The notes beneath the pieces are model-generated. The model had not been told where the DNA came from and ran no database searches. It was given only the letters and a program-made list of their open reading frames with translations. From Vibrio hyugaensis (lineage in GTDB: Bacteria > Pseudomonadota > Gammaproteobacteria > Enterobacterales > Vibrionaceae): a DNA stretch of 64,000 nt. The stretch is taken from the NCBI RefSeq assembly GCF_002906655.1, contig NZ_CP025794.1, positions 434,001-498,000 of the forward strand. Direction: 5' to 3'. Positions 1 through 8,313 of this stretch are shown here, piece by piece. Every line of letters begins with the position of its first letter. Positions within the stretch are counted from its first letter, which is position 1. The position numbers and the translations under genes are program-made.

Positions 1-83
1 TCTCAGAAGCTTCTCGTAGTGAGAAGGCGAGCCAAAAAGTAACCTCAATTAAAGAAGATTTAAACAAACTATTGTCTAGCTAA
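1..83 (+). CDS. C-terminal end of an unidentified gene (cut by window start)
   Basis: Bases 3-83 form an open frame entering from the left edge and ending in TAA at 81-83. The visible 26 residues end in KVTSIKEDLNKLLSS and are polar and helix-prone. The stop lies 11 bases before the next ATG, and that gene's ribosome binding site (AGGAG) directly follows the stop, so the two genes are probably co-transcribed. The visible tail is too short to name a family. Confidence 0.6.
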   Translation, partial: SEASRSEKASQKVTSIKEDLNKLLSS

Positions 84-94
84 AGGAGTATCAA

Positions 95-406
95 ATGCTA
101 TATGTAATCTTGATCGCTGCTATTGTCATATTTTGGCTTATTGCTGTAGATAGACCTGTCTTAAGAATATCGTTTGAGAAAGGGCATATTACAAAAGTAA
201 AAGGCCATCTTCCTCCTTCTTTTAAGCACAACTTGCAAGATATTGCTGAGCATGACCCCTTTGATGGCGAGATGAAAGTTTATAATCAGCGCACAGGAAT
301 GCGTTTGACCTTTTCAAAACAAGTTCCGAAGAAAGTTCAACAGCGAATTCGCAATGTTTTTCCTCACCAAGGACTCAAGAGCCACAAGGGGAAAAAACGC
401 GCGTAA
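95..406 (+). CDS. DUF3634 family small membrane protein
   Basis: A 103-residue protein with one N-terminal membrane segment (about residues 2-17, YVILIAAIVIFWLIAV). A basic cytoplasmic part follows, containing ISFEKGHITKVKGHLPPSF and a Lys/Arg-rich tail. The fold and length match DUF3634, a short Vibrionales family of unknown function; this is recognition by eye. An AGGAG site sits about 7 bases before the ATG. A stem-loop with a T tract (434-467) follows the stop. No role can be given. Confidence 0.8.
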   Translation: MLYVILIAAIVIFWLIAVDRPVLRISFEKGHITKVKGHLPPSFKHNLQDIAEHDPFDGEMKVYNQRTGMRLTFSKQVPKKVQQRIRNVFPHQGLKSHKGKKRA

Positions 407-433
407 GCGATATATCAATTACTTACCGGCATT

Positions 434-467
434 AAACGGGACGCATTTTACGCGTTCCGTTTTTATT
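434..467 (+). terminator. Rho-independent terminator after DUF3634 gene
   Basis: AAACGGGACGC (434-444) pairs with GCGTTCCGTTT (452-462), with one G-T wobble and a 7-base loop. A T-rich run follows. It closes the DUF3634 transcription unit. Confidence 0.8.
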
Positions 468-503
468 TATACTTACTCTAAAGATAAGCTGAAGGCTGTT
501 TAA

Positions 504-764
504 ATGGATGTTAAAGAGACTCCAATGCGTTGCACTGTCACTTTTATGTTGTTATTTATGTTTAGTCATCCTTTGACTGCAGATGATTCTGACAATAACC
601 CTCTAGCCAAGAAACTCAAAACGAAACTACAAACTAAAGTCGACAACAAGTTTGACCGTTACCAAGGTTATTGCGATGTCATGATTGAAATGGAGCACAA
701 AGGAAAAAAGGCGGCAGTCAAAAGAGTTCGCGGTAGTGGAGATAAATCTGTCTGTCGATCTTAA
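504..764 (+). CDS. Small exported protein resembling the TolA C-terminal domain; 3' end apparently frameshifted
   Basis: An 86-codon frame; ATG at 525 (MRCTVTFMLLFMFSHPLTADD) is an equally good start and gives a clean signal peptide. The mature part has Cys-x8-Gly and GSGDKSVC spacing like the TolA C-terminal/TonB-like fold, so it is probably periplasmic. The frame stops abruptly at 762-764. The next 24 codons in the -1 frame (764-835) read KVGKTYRYAYPEKYIRLHITTGN and end in TGA, which looks like the genuine C-terminus displaced by a one-base indel near 758-766. Either the gene is broken or the sequence has an error here. The TolA link is a pattern judgement. Confidence 0.6.
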   Translation: MDVKETPMRCTVTFMLLFMFSHPLTADDSDNNPLAKKLKTKLQTKVDNKFDRYQGYCDVMIEMEHKGKKAAVKRVRGSGDKSVCRS

Positions 765-923
765 AAGTTGGGAAAACTTATCGATATGCCTATCCAGAAA
801 AGTACATCAGACTCCACATAACAACAGGAAACTGAATAGATTCCTAACATTTAAGTAATCAATTATTATTTGTAGTTGGAATAAACCTCACAGATTGTTT
901 ACTGCAACATTGTTTGTAGATAG

Positions 924-1127
924 AATTCGAGCAACGAAAAGAATACTGCTAGGAATATCAGTTTGTTGCTCACTCAAAAAAACTATACGCAAGAAGCAAT
1001 GGATATCGCAGCTAACGTCTCTAAAGACGTAGAACTTAGGCATGCAAAATGGCTTGTCAGCATTAACCACCACGTCGATCAGTCACAAGTTCTGGCAACA
1101 CTTAGTCTTAGTTGCGAATGTTACTAG
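924..1127 (+). pseudogene. N-terminal remnant of an HDOD-domain gene (frame 0)
   Basis: Between stops at 921 and 1125 one frame reads as coding: NISLLLTQKNYTQEAMDIAANVSKDVELRHAKW. This resembles the start of HDOD domains, where two helices precede a 'D-x-E-L-x-x-x-x-L' segment. It has no plausible start codon or ribosome site. It overlaps, in a different frame, the beginning of the C-terminal HDOD piece at 1042-1647. A continuation upstream in a third frame (LFVDRIRATK, near 915-940) may be the true N-terminus. Together they look like one HDOD gene disrupted by indels and an internal deletion of roughly 30 codons. Confidence 0.55.
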
Positions 1128-1647
1128 GATGAGACTAGAAGCTGCAGGAGTCGAGGACTCTGATTGCGGCATACTAATTGGGGCCTTAAGGGCTTTGGGC
1201 AACTTCCTCATCATCAATCACTTTACGTATGCATTCGAAGATGCACTGATTGAAGTGATGCTGCATTATCGAAATAGCAATCAAAACGAACTGTATTATG
1301 CGTGTGTTGATGTCAAACCAAACACGGTTTTTCTTTCCAATGTAATAAGTAAGTTTGAATCACACGTCACAAGAAACCTAGTACAACAATTAGATTGGCC
1401 GACAAATGTATCTCATATCAAAAAAGCACTTTTGGAAGACCTCGATCAAGTGCCAGTATTAAAACGAAGCACTTACGGAGCTGCGTTGGCGCAGGCTAGG
1501 GCGTATGCTATTTACGATGGACTGTCTAGAAGTGGTATCTTTAATGAAAAGCATAAATCGTTTTGGTTTGCTAATGTTCAAATCTCTAGAGAAGCGCTAA
1601 TAAACATAAGGATGAACATGCCAGGCAAAATGACAAAAATACTTTAA
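1042..1647 (+). CDS. HDOD-domain protein, C-terminal fragment
   Basis: A 201-codon frame beginning LGMQNGLSAL... if read from the preceding codons. LG marks the centre of the HDOD fold. It continues HKFWQHLVLVANVTRMRLEAAG and GALRALGNFLIINHF, which match the helix and 'LLHxIG' region of HDOD proteins, here ALRALGN without the HD-type histidine. HDOD proteins are signalling modules related to HD phosphodiesterases. The first third of the domain is missing from this frame and lies in another frame at 924-1127. The ATG at 1042 has no convincing ribosome site. I infer a truncated gene, though the piece could still be translated. Confidence 0.5.
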   Translation: MQNGLSALTTTSISHKFWQHLVLVANVTRMRLEAAGVEDSDCGILIGALRALGNFLIINHFTYAFEDALIEVMLHYRNSNQNELYYACVDVKPNTVFLSNVISKFESHVTRNLVQQLDWPTNVSHIKKALLEDLDQVPVLKRSTYGAALAQARAYAIYDGLSRSGIFNEKHKSFWFANVQISREALINIRMNMPGKMTKIL

Positions 1648-1671
1648 TAAATTACACTGTAACTTATTAAA

Positions 1672-1711
1672 ACAAGAAAACGGCCTAACTTGGCCATTTT
1701 TTCGTTCTTGT
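1672..1711 (+). terminator. Composite stem-loop after the HDOD fragment
   Basis: ACAAGAA (1672-1678) pairs with TTCTTGT (1705-1711) around an inner GGCC/GGCC stem (1682-1685 with 1692-1695). A six-T run (1697-1702) follows the inner stem. This is a plausible intrinsic terminator. Confidence 0.5.
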
Positions 1712-1833
1712 ATAACAAGAAATATTCGAGAATGAACTAAAGTATAGCTCCAACTAGCTAAGTGACGTCGTCAATTCTAAACAAAAGTGGTTCACAAAAA
1801 AGGACGTAGAAAAAGTATAGAAACTCCCAAATT

Positions 1834-2264
1834 TTTGAGTATCGATTAGCTAACTTAACCGGAATTGAAAGCGAACGAACAGAATTTGGAAAATTAATCG
1901 GGTCCACTTAAATGGATGAAGCCTTAGATATTGCTTAATTGATTCTGACTAAAAAGAGAAGCTTGAGCTGGTGAACACCACAATGGCACTAACAAACGTC
2001 ATGGCTGGTCATATCAGTGCAGTATGGCAAATGTAGAAAGGTCATTTACGAAAGAACACATCTGAGATACTAAGATTTTAATAATAGGTTTTTCACGCTG
2101 ATCGCAACGAGAATCCAGAGATTCGCGATATGTGGGAAAACATAGCAAAAAAGTTTAACGGGCTTGGATTACCAAGTATTTCAATGGCTTGTGGTGGCTT
2201 AGCTATGGTGATTTCGAGCCCATCAGAATCATTATTAAAGTGCGTATTATATGTGTTATGTTAA
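1834..2264 (+). pseudogene. Decayed coding remnant of unidentified gene(s)
   Basis: The 1648-2432 stretch holds no intact gene but has coding-like fragments. Frame 1 (1834-1974) reads FEYRLANLTGIESERTEFGK, an internal TAA (1909), MDEALDIA, TAA (1936), then LILTKKRSLSW and a stop. Frame 0 from 1971 reads VNTTMALTNVMAGHISAVWQM and a stop, and from 2094 to TAA 2262-2264 HADRNENPEIRDMWENIAKK followed by FNGLGLPSISMACGGLAMVI. The order and near-contiguity suggest one gene with at least three nonsense codons and one frameshift. I do not recognise the family. Confidence 0.45.
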
Positions 2265-2381
2265 ATCAAGTATCCGTGTACGCCAAATCTTCTCTAGTTT
2301 AGTCTCCTATCCCTCTCAGATTTCAAAATACAACGCTTCCTGTGAGTGCCATTAAACATAACCATGATTTACCATAAAATA

Positions 2382-2429
2382 CTTAATATAGATCTTAATA
2401 ATCTTACGATTGTTAAGATCTATATTAAG
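2382..2429. repeat. Long perfect inverted repeat at the 3' end of the hybrid kinase gene
   Basis: A 17-bp arm (2382-2398, CTTAATATAGATCTTAA) is exactly repeated inverted at 2413-2429. The 14-base spacer can itself pair AATC/GATT around TTAC, giving a stem of about 22 bp. It lies 3 bp beyond the stop codon of the kinase gene (reverse strand) and marks the border with decayed DNA. It is AT-rich and lacks a clear T tract, so it is an atypical terminator; it may be a relic of a mobile element end. Confidence 0.75.
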
Positions 2430-2432
2430 GCG

Positions 2433-4163
2433 CTACGCAGTTTCTACTAATGATTGGATCGCTTCGTAAACATCTTGCCTACGAACTGGTTTTGAAATGA
2501 ATCCATCCATGCCGGCTTTCAAACACATACTTTTGTCACTCTCTAATGCGTGTGCCGTTAGTGCGATGATAGGAATTGAAATCCTTTTTTTCCTGATGAG
2601 TCTTGTCGCAGTTATCCCATCCATGACTGGCATCGAGACATCCATGAGTATCATATCGACAGCCTGAGAGTTTTGTTCTAGAAATTGAATTGCTTCGGAT
2701 CCATTGTTAGCAATACAAACATTATGTCCTAGCTTATTTAAAATGAGCTTAATGACTAATTGATTTGATTCGGTATCTTCAACAATGAGTATGTTCAATA
2801 CTTTCGATGGCCTGCTGGTTTCAATCTTTACTGGTCGTTTTTGGTTGTTACGTGTAAGGACAGGAATTGTTATACAAAAATGTGAACCTACATTCTCCTC
2901 ACTATTGACGGTAATTGAACCTCGCATCATTTCTACTAGATGCTTAGTGATGGCAAGCCCTAAGCCAGTCCCACCAAAACGGCGTGTAATCGAACCGTCG
3001 CCTTGATGAAATGCAGTAAATAAATGATTGAGTTTGGTCCTAGGAATTCCAATTCCGGAGTCAGTAATTGAGATGTTGAGTTCACCATTTTTTTCTTCTA
3101 CTGCAACACTGACTTCACCAAAGTCAGTGAACTTTATGGCGTTACCGATTAAGTTGAACAAAACTTGGGAGAGCCTTGTGGAATCTATCCAATATTGTTT
3201 ACTTTTTTCTAATCCGAAGCTTAAATTAAAGTTCAAATTTTTACTGGTAGCTACTTGTTTTTGTTGGGAAATAACAAATGTTACAGCGTCACTCAAATCT
3301 ACCCACTGTTCATTTAATTGAAAGCTGCCCGACTCTATCTTAGATAAATCAAGGATGTCACTGATGATCGCTAATAGTAGTTCTGCCGAGCATTCCATTT
3401 GATCAAGGACTTCGGACTGGTCATCGGTAAGCATGGATTGGCGCAGTATATCTAACATTCCCAATACCGAGTTTAACGGCGTTCGAATCTCATGACTCAT
3501 CATGGCAAGAAATTCAGATTTCGATTGGTTTGCCTTTTCCGCTTCTTCTCTTGCTCTGGCGAGTTGAGATGTACGCACGTCAACGATACGTTGTAACTTC
3601 TCTTTGGTTTCAATATCTATAACAGCGCGTTCAATTAAGGGGCTAAAGCGTCTTAATGTCTCTTTGTTCTCGATGCTAAAATGCCCTTTTTGAGCACCGA
3701 TCAATAAGATGATATTTTGGGTTACCTCGGTTCTAATCCCAGTTAAGACAACTGAATTAACATGGCTTTGTATGAAGCTGTTAAGGTTTTCAAACTCACG
3801 TAACCTTAGCGGCTCAAACAGTAAAATACATTCACCGTTTAAAGCTCGCTCGGAAACGCTACCCTGTAACCAATCTAAGTTATCGAACACACTATTTGTA
3901 GAGATTAAGGTTTTAAATGCGTCTCTAGTATGGTCTCGAGTGATCACGATGAAGTCATCAAAATTGATGTACTTTTTAAGTACGTTGTTAAGGCCGGAAA
4001 ATATTTCGTGTCGATTTCGAGCCTCACTCATTGCAGAGATAGCAGATAGAATGGCTTTATTTTCATCTGCCAGAAGTTTTTCTCGTTGCCTTGCTTCTTT
4101 AAGTTCGACCAACGCTTCTTGCAACGCTTCTTGTTGATATATCTCTAAGTATTTATTTTTCAT
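2433..4163 (-). CDS. vpsS: Hybrid sensor histidine kinase, VpsS-like
   Basis: A 576-residue cytoplasmic hybrid kinase without membrane segments. Order: coiled coil (about 5-45), a GAF-like sensory region (about 50-180), a second coiled coil, HisKA with [12 protein letters not shown] (His224), HATPase with [18 protein letters not shown] and FGGTGLGLA, then a receiver with phospho-acceptor Asp508 ([12 protein letters not shown]). Its ATG overlaps the FIST gene by 11 bases, so the two are translationally coupled. In V. cholerae the equivalent pair is VpsV (NosP, a nitric-oxide-binding FIST protein) and VpsS, which feeds the LuxU quorum-sensing and biofilm pathway. That role is inferred here from domain layout and from position beside the cbb3 oxidase genes. 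Confidence 0.8.
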   Translation of the reverse strand: MKNKYLEIYQQEALQEALVELKEARQREKLLADENKAILSAISAMSEARNRHEIFSGLNNVLKKYINFDDFIVITRDHTRDAFKTLISTNSVFDNLDWLQGSVSERALNGECILLFEPLRLREFENLNSFIQSHVNSVVLTGIRTEVTQNIILLIGAQKGHFSIENKETLRRFSPLIERAVIDIETKEKLQRIVDVRTSQLARAREEAEKANQSKSEFLAMMSHEIRTPLNSVLGMLDILRQSMLTDDQSEVLDQMECSAELLLAIISDILDLSKIESGSFQLNEQWVDLSDAVTFVISQQKQVATSKNLNFNLSFGLEKSKQYWIDSTRLSQVLFNLIGNAIKFTDFGEVSVAVEEKNGELNISITDSGIGIPRTKLNHLFTAFHQGDGSITRRFGGTGLGLAITKHLVEMMRGSITVNSEENVGSHFCITIPVLTRNNQKRPVKIETSRPSKVLNILIVEDTESNQLVIKLILNKLGHNVCIANNGSEAIQFLEQNSQAVDMILMDVSMPVMDGITATRLIRKKRISIPIIALTAHALESDKSMCLKAGMDGFISKPVRRQDVYEAIQSLVETA

Positions 4164-5340
4164 AAGGTTTATGGAAAATCGCTGATGATATCATCAAGTT
4201 TCCATGTCCATTTTCACCACCAATGAATCTTCCTTGCTCACCAAATGTGAATGGGCAAATAAAAGGCAGGTGTTCTAATTCTTGGTTAATTTGTTCGCAA
4301 ACACTGTTTATATCTTGCTTTAAGTGCAACATAGGACCAGCACAAAAGATATTGATCACACCTATTTTTCGAGACTCTTCTAATTTTTGATTAAAAGCGG
4401 CATTCACAACCCTTGCAGCTCTTGCAATTAGATGCTCCCTACTCCCTTTCATTAGCGTTAATTGCTCGCCTTCTTCGATAGTTGTGAACAACTCGATGCC
4501 ACCGTGTGAGGTCTCGCGAATGGGATGGGACAGCTTGTAATAAGGCCTTTCATATAAGTACCCGGCAACACGACCTAACGGGTAAGCACTGGCATTAGTA
4601 AACAGAAATTGTTCGTTATCTGGTTGATTATTTTGGTGGTTTGTCCATCTTCGATAAACATCTAGTGCTGGCTCACCGTCAATTTCTAATAAACATCGGT
4701 TATGGGTTTTCGTTGCAGTTCCCGTAACATCCGTTGGGGAATGCCCTGCACTAAACGCAATATCGACAGGTTGAGATGAATAAAATAGTGTTAAGCTAAT
4801 GCCAGCTTTTTCACTTCCTTGCGTGGTTATAATAGACCAGTTCCCTTCTATGTTATTGTCGGCAGAAGAGCCGCCAATAATGGGGACCAAAGTACCAAAC
4901 CGCTGATCGATCGCTTCAATTACAGCCTCTTCATTCCCTGGCGTGGCATGTAAAAGAATAAGGTTGGGTACCTCGCCGAGCCGGTTAGCATGAGATAAGG
5001 CCATGTTCAGCGCTTCATCCACATAAGTATCGACAGAATCACCACATTTCGAAATTCCAGTACCATAGGAATGTGGTCCCGAATCATAGATAGCCAGAAC
5101 GGCGATGACTGGTCCACGATGGTAACCTTGGTTGGTCATAATTGCCTGACACGAGCTCGCACCGTGGAGAGACTGTTTAGGAAACAGCTCTCGAAACGCT
5201 GATTGAATAGCACGGAAGTCATACTCCTCTGTGTAATAGCAGATGAGGTGAGAGAGGTTCTCTTCAAAGAGTTCCGTGCGAAATTTCTTAATCGCTAAAT
5301 ATTCGTCTGTAATATGAGTAAATAATGATTGGCACTGCAT
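4153..5340 (-). CDS. vpsV: FIST-domain sensory protein, VpsV/NosP-like
   Basis: A 395-residue soluble protein with FIST_N (about 20-220, with GASSCQAIMT and IIGGSSADN) and FIST_C (about 230-380, with FCAGPMLHLKQDI and PFICPFTFGEQGRF). FIST proteins partner with signal-transduction kinases. The NosP subgroup binds heme and nitric oxide and controls a co-encoded hybrid kinase. It is the first gene of the two-gene unit with the kinase. The link to NO is attractive beside a respiratory oxidase cluster but is family knowledge; the heme ligand cannot be read from sequence. Confidence 0.8.
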   Translation of the reverse strand: MQCQSLFTHITDEYLAIKKFRTELFEENLSHLICYYTEEYDFRAIQSAFRELFPKQSLHGASSCQAIMTNQGYHRGPVIAVLAIYDSGPHSYGTGISKCGDSVDTYVDEALNMALSHANRLGEVPNLILLHATPGNEEAVIEAIDQRFGTLVPIIGGSSADNNIEGNWSIITTQGSEKAGISLTLFYSSQPVDIAFSAGHSPTDVTGTATKTHNRCLLEIDGEPALDVYRRWTNHQNNQPDNEQFLFTNASAYPLGRVAGYLYERPYYKLSHPIRETSHGGIELFTTIEEGEQLTLMKGSREHLIARAARVVNAAFNQKLEESRKIGVINIFCAGPMLHLKQDINSVCEQINQELEHLPFICPFTFGEQGRFIGGENGHGNLMISSAIFHKPYEK

Positions 5341-5453
5341 ACGAGTTTAATTATTGTGTGATCTTTAACCGTTATACCATTACGACAATATAGCGCTAGA
5401 CAATAAAGTAATAATTGTATAAAGAAGCGTCATTATCTCGCGTCAGATCTGAT

Positions 5454-5840
5454 TTATAAATGAACTTGGACAATGTTTTCGCTTATTTTGAAATTAATTA
5501 CTCGAGTCTCAGAAATATCACTCCAATTGCTCTGGCGATATTTATCCGACAGATCTATAAACTCACCAGATTGATTTAGATCAATTTTTATACTGCCATT
5601 TTCTGTGCTTTCGATCGAAAAGCCATCAGAACCCTTGTTTATTGTGATTTTTTCTGTTCCGATTGTTACATCACATCGTTGTTTTTGTGAACAATCCACA
5701 ACGCTACTCGTCTCATAAGTAAAGGTTCTCCAGAAAAATGCACCAATTAAAAGACTGAGCATGATTAAGATTTGTGCAAGTCTTGCCTTTGTTAACTTTT
5801 GTGCAGCCATAATTCCTAATATCCTTGTTACAAACTTCAA
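5454..5840 (-). CDS. Conserved hypothetical, single-pass membrane protein
   Basis: A 128-residue protein with one membrane segment (about 22-40, ILIMLSLLIGAFFWRTF) and a periplasmic part. That part contains two Cys close together (VVDCSQKQRCDVTIG), likely a disulfide, and beta-rich sequence. M11 (MAAQKLTK) is an alternative start. It lies between vpsV and the divergent ccoN, a place held by a hypothetical gene in V. cholerae too. No family function is known to me. Confidence 0.65.
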   Translation of the reverse strand: MKFVTRILGIMAAQKLTKARLAQILIMLSLLIGAFFWRTFTYETSSVVDCSQKQRCDVTIGTEKITINKGSDGFSIESTENGSIKIDLNQSGEFIDLSDKYRQSNWSDISETRVINFKISENIVQVHL

Positions 5841-5894
5841 ACTTTTTAAATAAAAAATGATTTCCAGAGGCCTAGTAAGGTTACTACTCTGTCA

Positions 5895-5911
5895 TTGAAT
5901 TGTTAATTCAA
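5895..5911. promoter_or_regulatory. Inverted repeat upstream of ccoN
   Basis: TTGAATTGTTAATTCAA is a 7-bp palindrome around GTT, about 150 bases before ccoN in the divergent region. Half-site spacing (TTGA-N9-TCAA) is three bases longer than an FNR box. GTTAAT also fits ArcA-type half sites. This is a candidate operator of unknown owner. Confidence 0.35.
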
Positions 5912-6066
5912 GTATAGTGACTCGCTGAAAATGCCACTTTTTATTAAAGTCAGCAATGGAAATAAAGTGATGATAACACTTAAATTCTAGAGTTTACTTG
6001 GGTGGTGTTACGACGCAAGTCGTGTTGGAAGTAAAGTGTAGTTAATTAGAAATTGGAAGCATGCAA

Positions 6067-7494
6067 ATGAGCCAAGTAAAGCAGCTTGAACAAAACTACA
6101 ACTATACAGTCGTTCGCCAATTTACCCTTGTGACCATTTTATGGGGCATAGTTGGTATGGCTGTTGGTGTTTTGATTGCCGCTCAATTAGTTTGGCCACA
6201 GCTAAACTTTGATACGCCGTGGTTGACGTACAGTCGTTTACGTCCACTGCATACTAATGCGGTAATTTTTGCGTTTGGTACCAGTGCTCTGTTCGCAACA
6301 TCTTATTATGTTGTTCAGCGCACCTGTCAAACACGTCTTTTTGGTGGCCCACTCGTTGCCTTCACCTTTTGGGGATGGCAAGCAATTATCCTAGCCGCAG
6401 CAATCACCCTACCTTTAGGTTTTACCTCAGGTAAGGAGTACGCTGAGTTAGAATGGCCTATTGATATCGCAATCGCGATTGTATGGGTATCTTACGCGGT
6501 CGTGTTCTTTGGGACATTGGTCAAACGTAATACCTCTCACATCTATGTGGCTAACTGGTTCTTCGGTGCCTTTATCCTCACAGTAGCAGTACTTCACATC
6601 GTGAACAGTATGGCTATCCCAGTATCACTTGGTAAATCTTACTCGATTTACTCCGGTGCCGTGGATGCGATGGTTCAATGGTGGTATGGACACAATGCGG
6701 TAGGTTTCCTACTGACCGCTGGTTTCCTTGGTATGATGTACTACTTCGTCCCTAAACAAGCTGAACGTCCTGTTTACTCTTACCGTTTATCTATTGTTCA
6801 CTTCTGGGCACTGATCTCCCTGTACATCTGGGCTGGTCCTCACCACCTGCATTACACAGCACTACCTGACTGGACTCAGTCTCTAGGTATGGTGATGTCT
6901 TTGGTTCTATTTGCTCCATCTTGGGGTGGTATGATCAATGGTATCATGACGCTGTCTGGCGCATGGCATAAGCTTCGCTATGACCCTATCCTACGTTTCC
7001 TAATCGTTTCATTGTCTTTCTACGGTATGTCTACCTTTGAAGGTCCAATGATGTCTATCAAGACTGTAAACGCACTATCGCACTACACCGACTGGACCAT
7101 TGGTCACGTTCACTCTGGTGCTCTAGGTTGGGTTGCTATGGTTTCCATTGGTTCTGTATATCACCTTGTTCCTCGTCTATTTGGTCAAGAGCGCATGTAC
7201 TCGGTTAGCCTAATCAATGTTCACTTCTGGTTGGCAACTATCGGTACGGTTCTTTACATCGTAGCAATGTGGATTTCTGGTGTGATGCAAGGCCTAATGT
7301 GGCGTGCAGTTAACTCTGACGGCACACTGACTTACAGCTTTGTAGAATCTGTAGAAGCATCTTACCCGTTCTACTTCGTACGTTTCTTAGGTGGTTTCAT
7401 CTTCCTATTCGGTATGTTCTTAATGGCATACAACACGTACAAAACGGTAACGGCGCCTAAAGAAAGCTTAAAAGCTATCCCTCAACCGGCATAA
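6067..7494 (+). CDS. ccoN: cbb3-type cytochrome c oxidase subunit I (CcoN)
   Basis: The catalytic heme-copper subunit of the high-affinity cbb3 oxidase, reducing O2 at the inner membrane. It is about 475 residues with around 12 membrane helices. Conserved His motifs are visible: [27 protein letters not shown] and [17 protein letters not shown] at 6067 (MSQVKQLEQ) is preferred over 6061 because GGAAG lies 7 bases before it. It heads ccoNOQP with 12 bases to ccoO. No consensus FNR box was found upstream, though a different palindrome is present at 5895. Confidence 0.95.
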   Translation: MSQVKQLEQNYNYTVVRQFTLVTILWGIVGMAVGVLIAAQLVWPQLNFDTPWLTYSRLRPLHTNAVIFAFGTSALFATSYYVVQRTCQTRLFGGPLVAFTFWGWQAIILAAAITLPLGFTSGKEYAELEWPIDIAIAIVWVSYAVVFFGTLVKRNTSHIYVANWFFGAFILTVAVLHIVNSMAIPVSLGKSYSIYSGAVDAMVQWWYGHNAVGFLLTAGFLGMMYYFVPKQAERPVYSYRLSIVHFWALISLYIWAGPHHLHYTALPDWTQSLGMVMSLVLFAPSWGGMINGIMTLSGAWHKLRYDPILRFLIVSLSFYGMSTFEGPMMSIKTVNALSHYTDWTIGHVHSGALGWVAMVSIGSVYHLVPRLFGQERMYSVSLINVHFWLATIGTVLYIVAMWISGVMQGLMWRAVNSDGTLTYSFVESVEASYPFYFVRFLGGFIFLFGMFLMAYNTYKTVTAPKESLKAIPQPA

Positions 7495-7506
7495 GGAGAT
7501 TAAAGA

Positions 7507-8127
7507 ATGAGTAATAATTCGAATAATCGCCACGAAATCCTAGAACGTAATGTCGGTTTGTTGGCAATTTTCATCGTCTTTGCAATTAGTTGGGGTGCGC
7601 TCGTAGAAATCACTCCTCTAATTTTCCAGAAGCAAACGACGGAGCCTGTAGAAAACCTACGCGCTTACACTCCTCTGGAAATGGAAGGTCGTGACATCTA
7701 CATCCGTGAAGGTTGTAACGTTTGTCACAGTCAGATGATTCGTCCTTTCCGCTCTGAAACAGAGCGCTACGGTCACTACTCTGTAGCCGGTGAAAGTGTT
7801 TGGGAACACCCATTCTTATGGGGTTCTAAGCGTACTGGTCCAGATTTGGCTCGTGTAGGCGGACGTTACTCTGATGAGTGGCATCGTGTTCACCTTATTG
7901 ATCCTCGTGAACTAGTACCTGAATCAAACATGCCTGGTTTCCCTTGGCTAGAAGAGAACGTACTAGACGGCAAACTGACGCAGAAGAAACTAGAAGTATT
8001 CCGCAACCAGTTCGGTGTTCCGTACACGGATGAACAAATCGCGAATGCGGCTAAAGATGTAGAAGGTAAAACAGAGATGGATGCAATCATCGCTTACCTT
8101 CAGTCTCTTGGTCATGCAATGAAGTAA
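7507..8127 (+). CDS. ccoO: cbb3-type cytochrome c oxidase subunit II (CcoO)
   Basis: A 206-residue monoheme cytochrome c anchored by one N-terminal helix (about 16-35, [19 protein letters not shown]). The heme motif is CNVCH (about 70-74), with an axial Met in the [10 protein letters not shown] region. It passes electrons from CcoP to CcoN. Length fits the family. It is preceded by AAGGAG and followed after 9 bases by ccoQ. Confidence 0.95.
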   Translation: MSNNSNNRHEILERNVGLLAIFIVFAISWGALVEITPLIFQKQTTEPVENLRAYTPLEMEGRDIYIREGCNVCHSQMIRPFRSETERYGHYSVAGESVWEHPFLWGSKRTGPDLARVGGRYSDEWHRVHLIDPRELVPESNMPGFPWLEENVLDGKLTQKKLEVFRNQFGVPYTDEQIANAAKDVEGKTEMDAIIAYLQSLGHAMK

Positions 8128-8136
8128 GGGGGTTAC

Positions 8137-8313
8137 ATGGATTTCGGTACAATTCATAGTATTTATACCGTAGTACTCTTCGCGAGTTTCATTGGCATCG
8201 TATGGTGGGCATTTGGTAAGAAACGTAAAGCACGTTTCGAGGAAGATGCTAACTTGGTGTTTGCAGACGAAGAGCAAAAAACGACCCCAAATAACCAAGG
8301 AGTGAAGAAGTAA
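8137..8313 (+). CDS. ccoQ: cbb3 oxidase small subunit CcoQ
   Basis: A 58-residue protein: MDFGTIHSIYTVVLFASFIGIVWWAF with one membrane helix, then a basic (KKRKARF) and acidic cytoplasmic tail. This is the usual CcoQ/FixQ layout, which stabilises the oxidase complex. The start has GGGGG-type ribosome binding sequence. Its TAA overlaps the ATG of ccoP (TAATG), showing translational coupling. Confidence 0.9.
   Translation: MDFGTIHSIYTVVLFASFIGIVWWAFGKKRKARFEEDANLVFADEEQKTTPNNQGVKK

Noticed and set aside
888..1073. 61-codon reverse frame over the HDOD remnant
   Set aside because: No ribosome site or recognisable protein; the forward-strand HDOD-like peptides explain the coding bias.
5895..5911. 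FNR box upstream of ccoN
   Set aside because: Half sites TTGA and TCAA are separated by 9 bases, not 6, so it is listed only as an unassigned palindrome.
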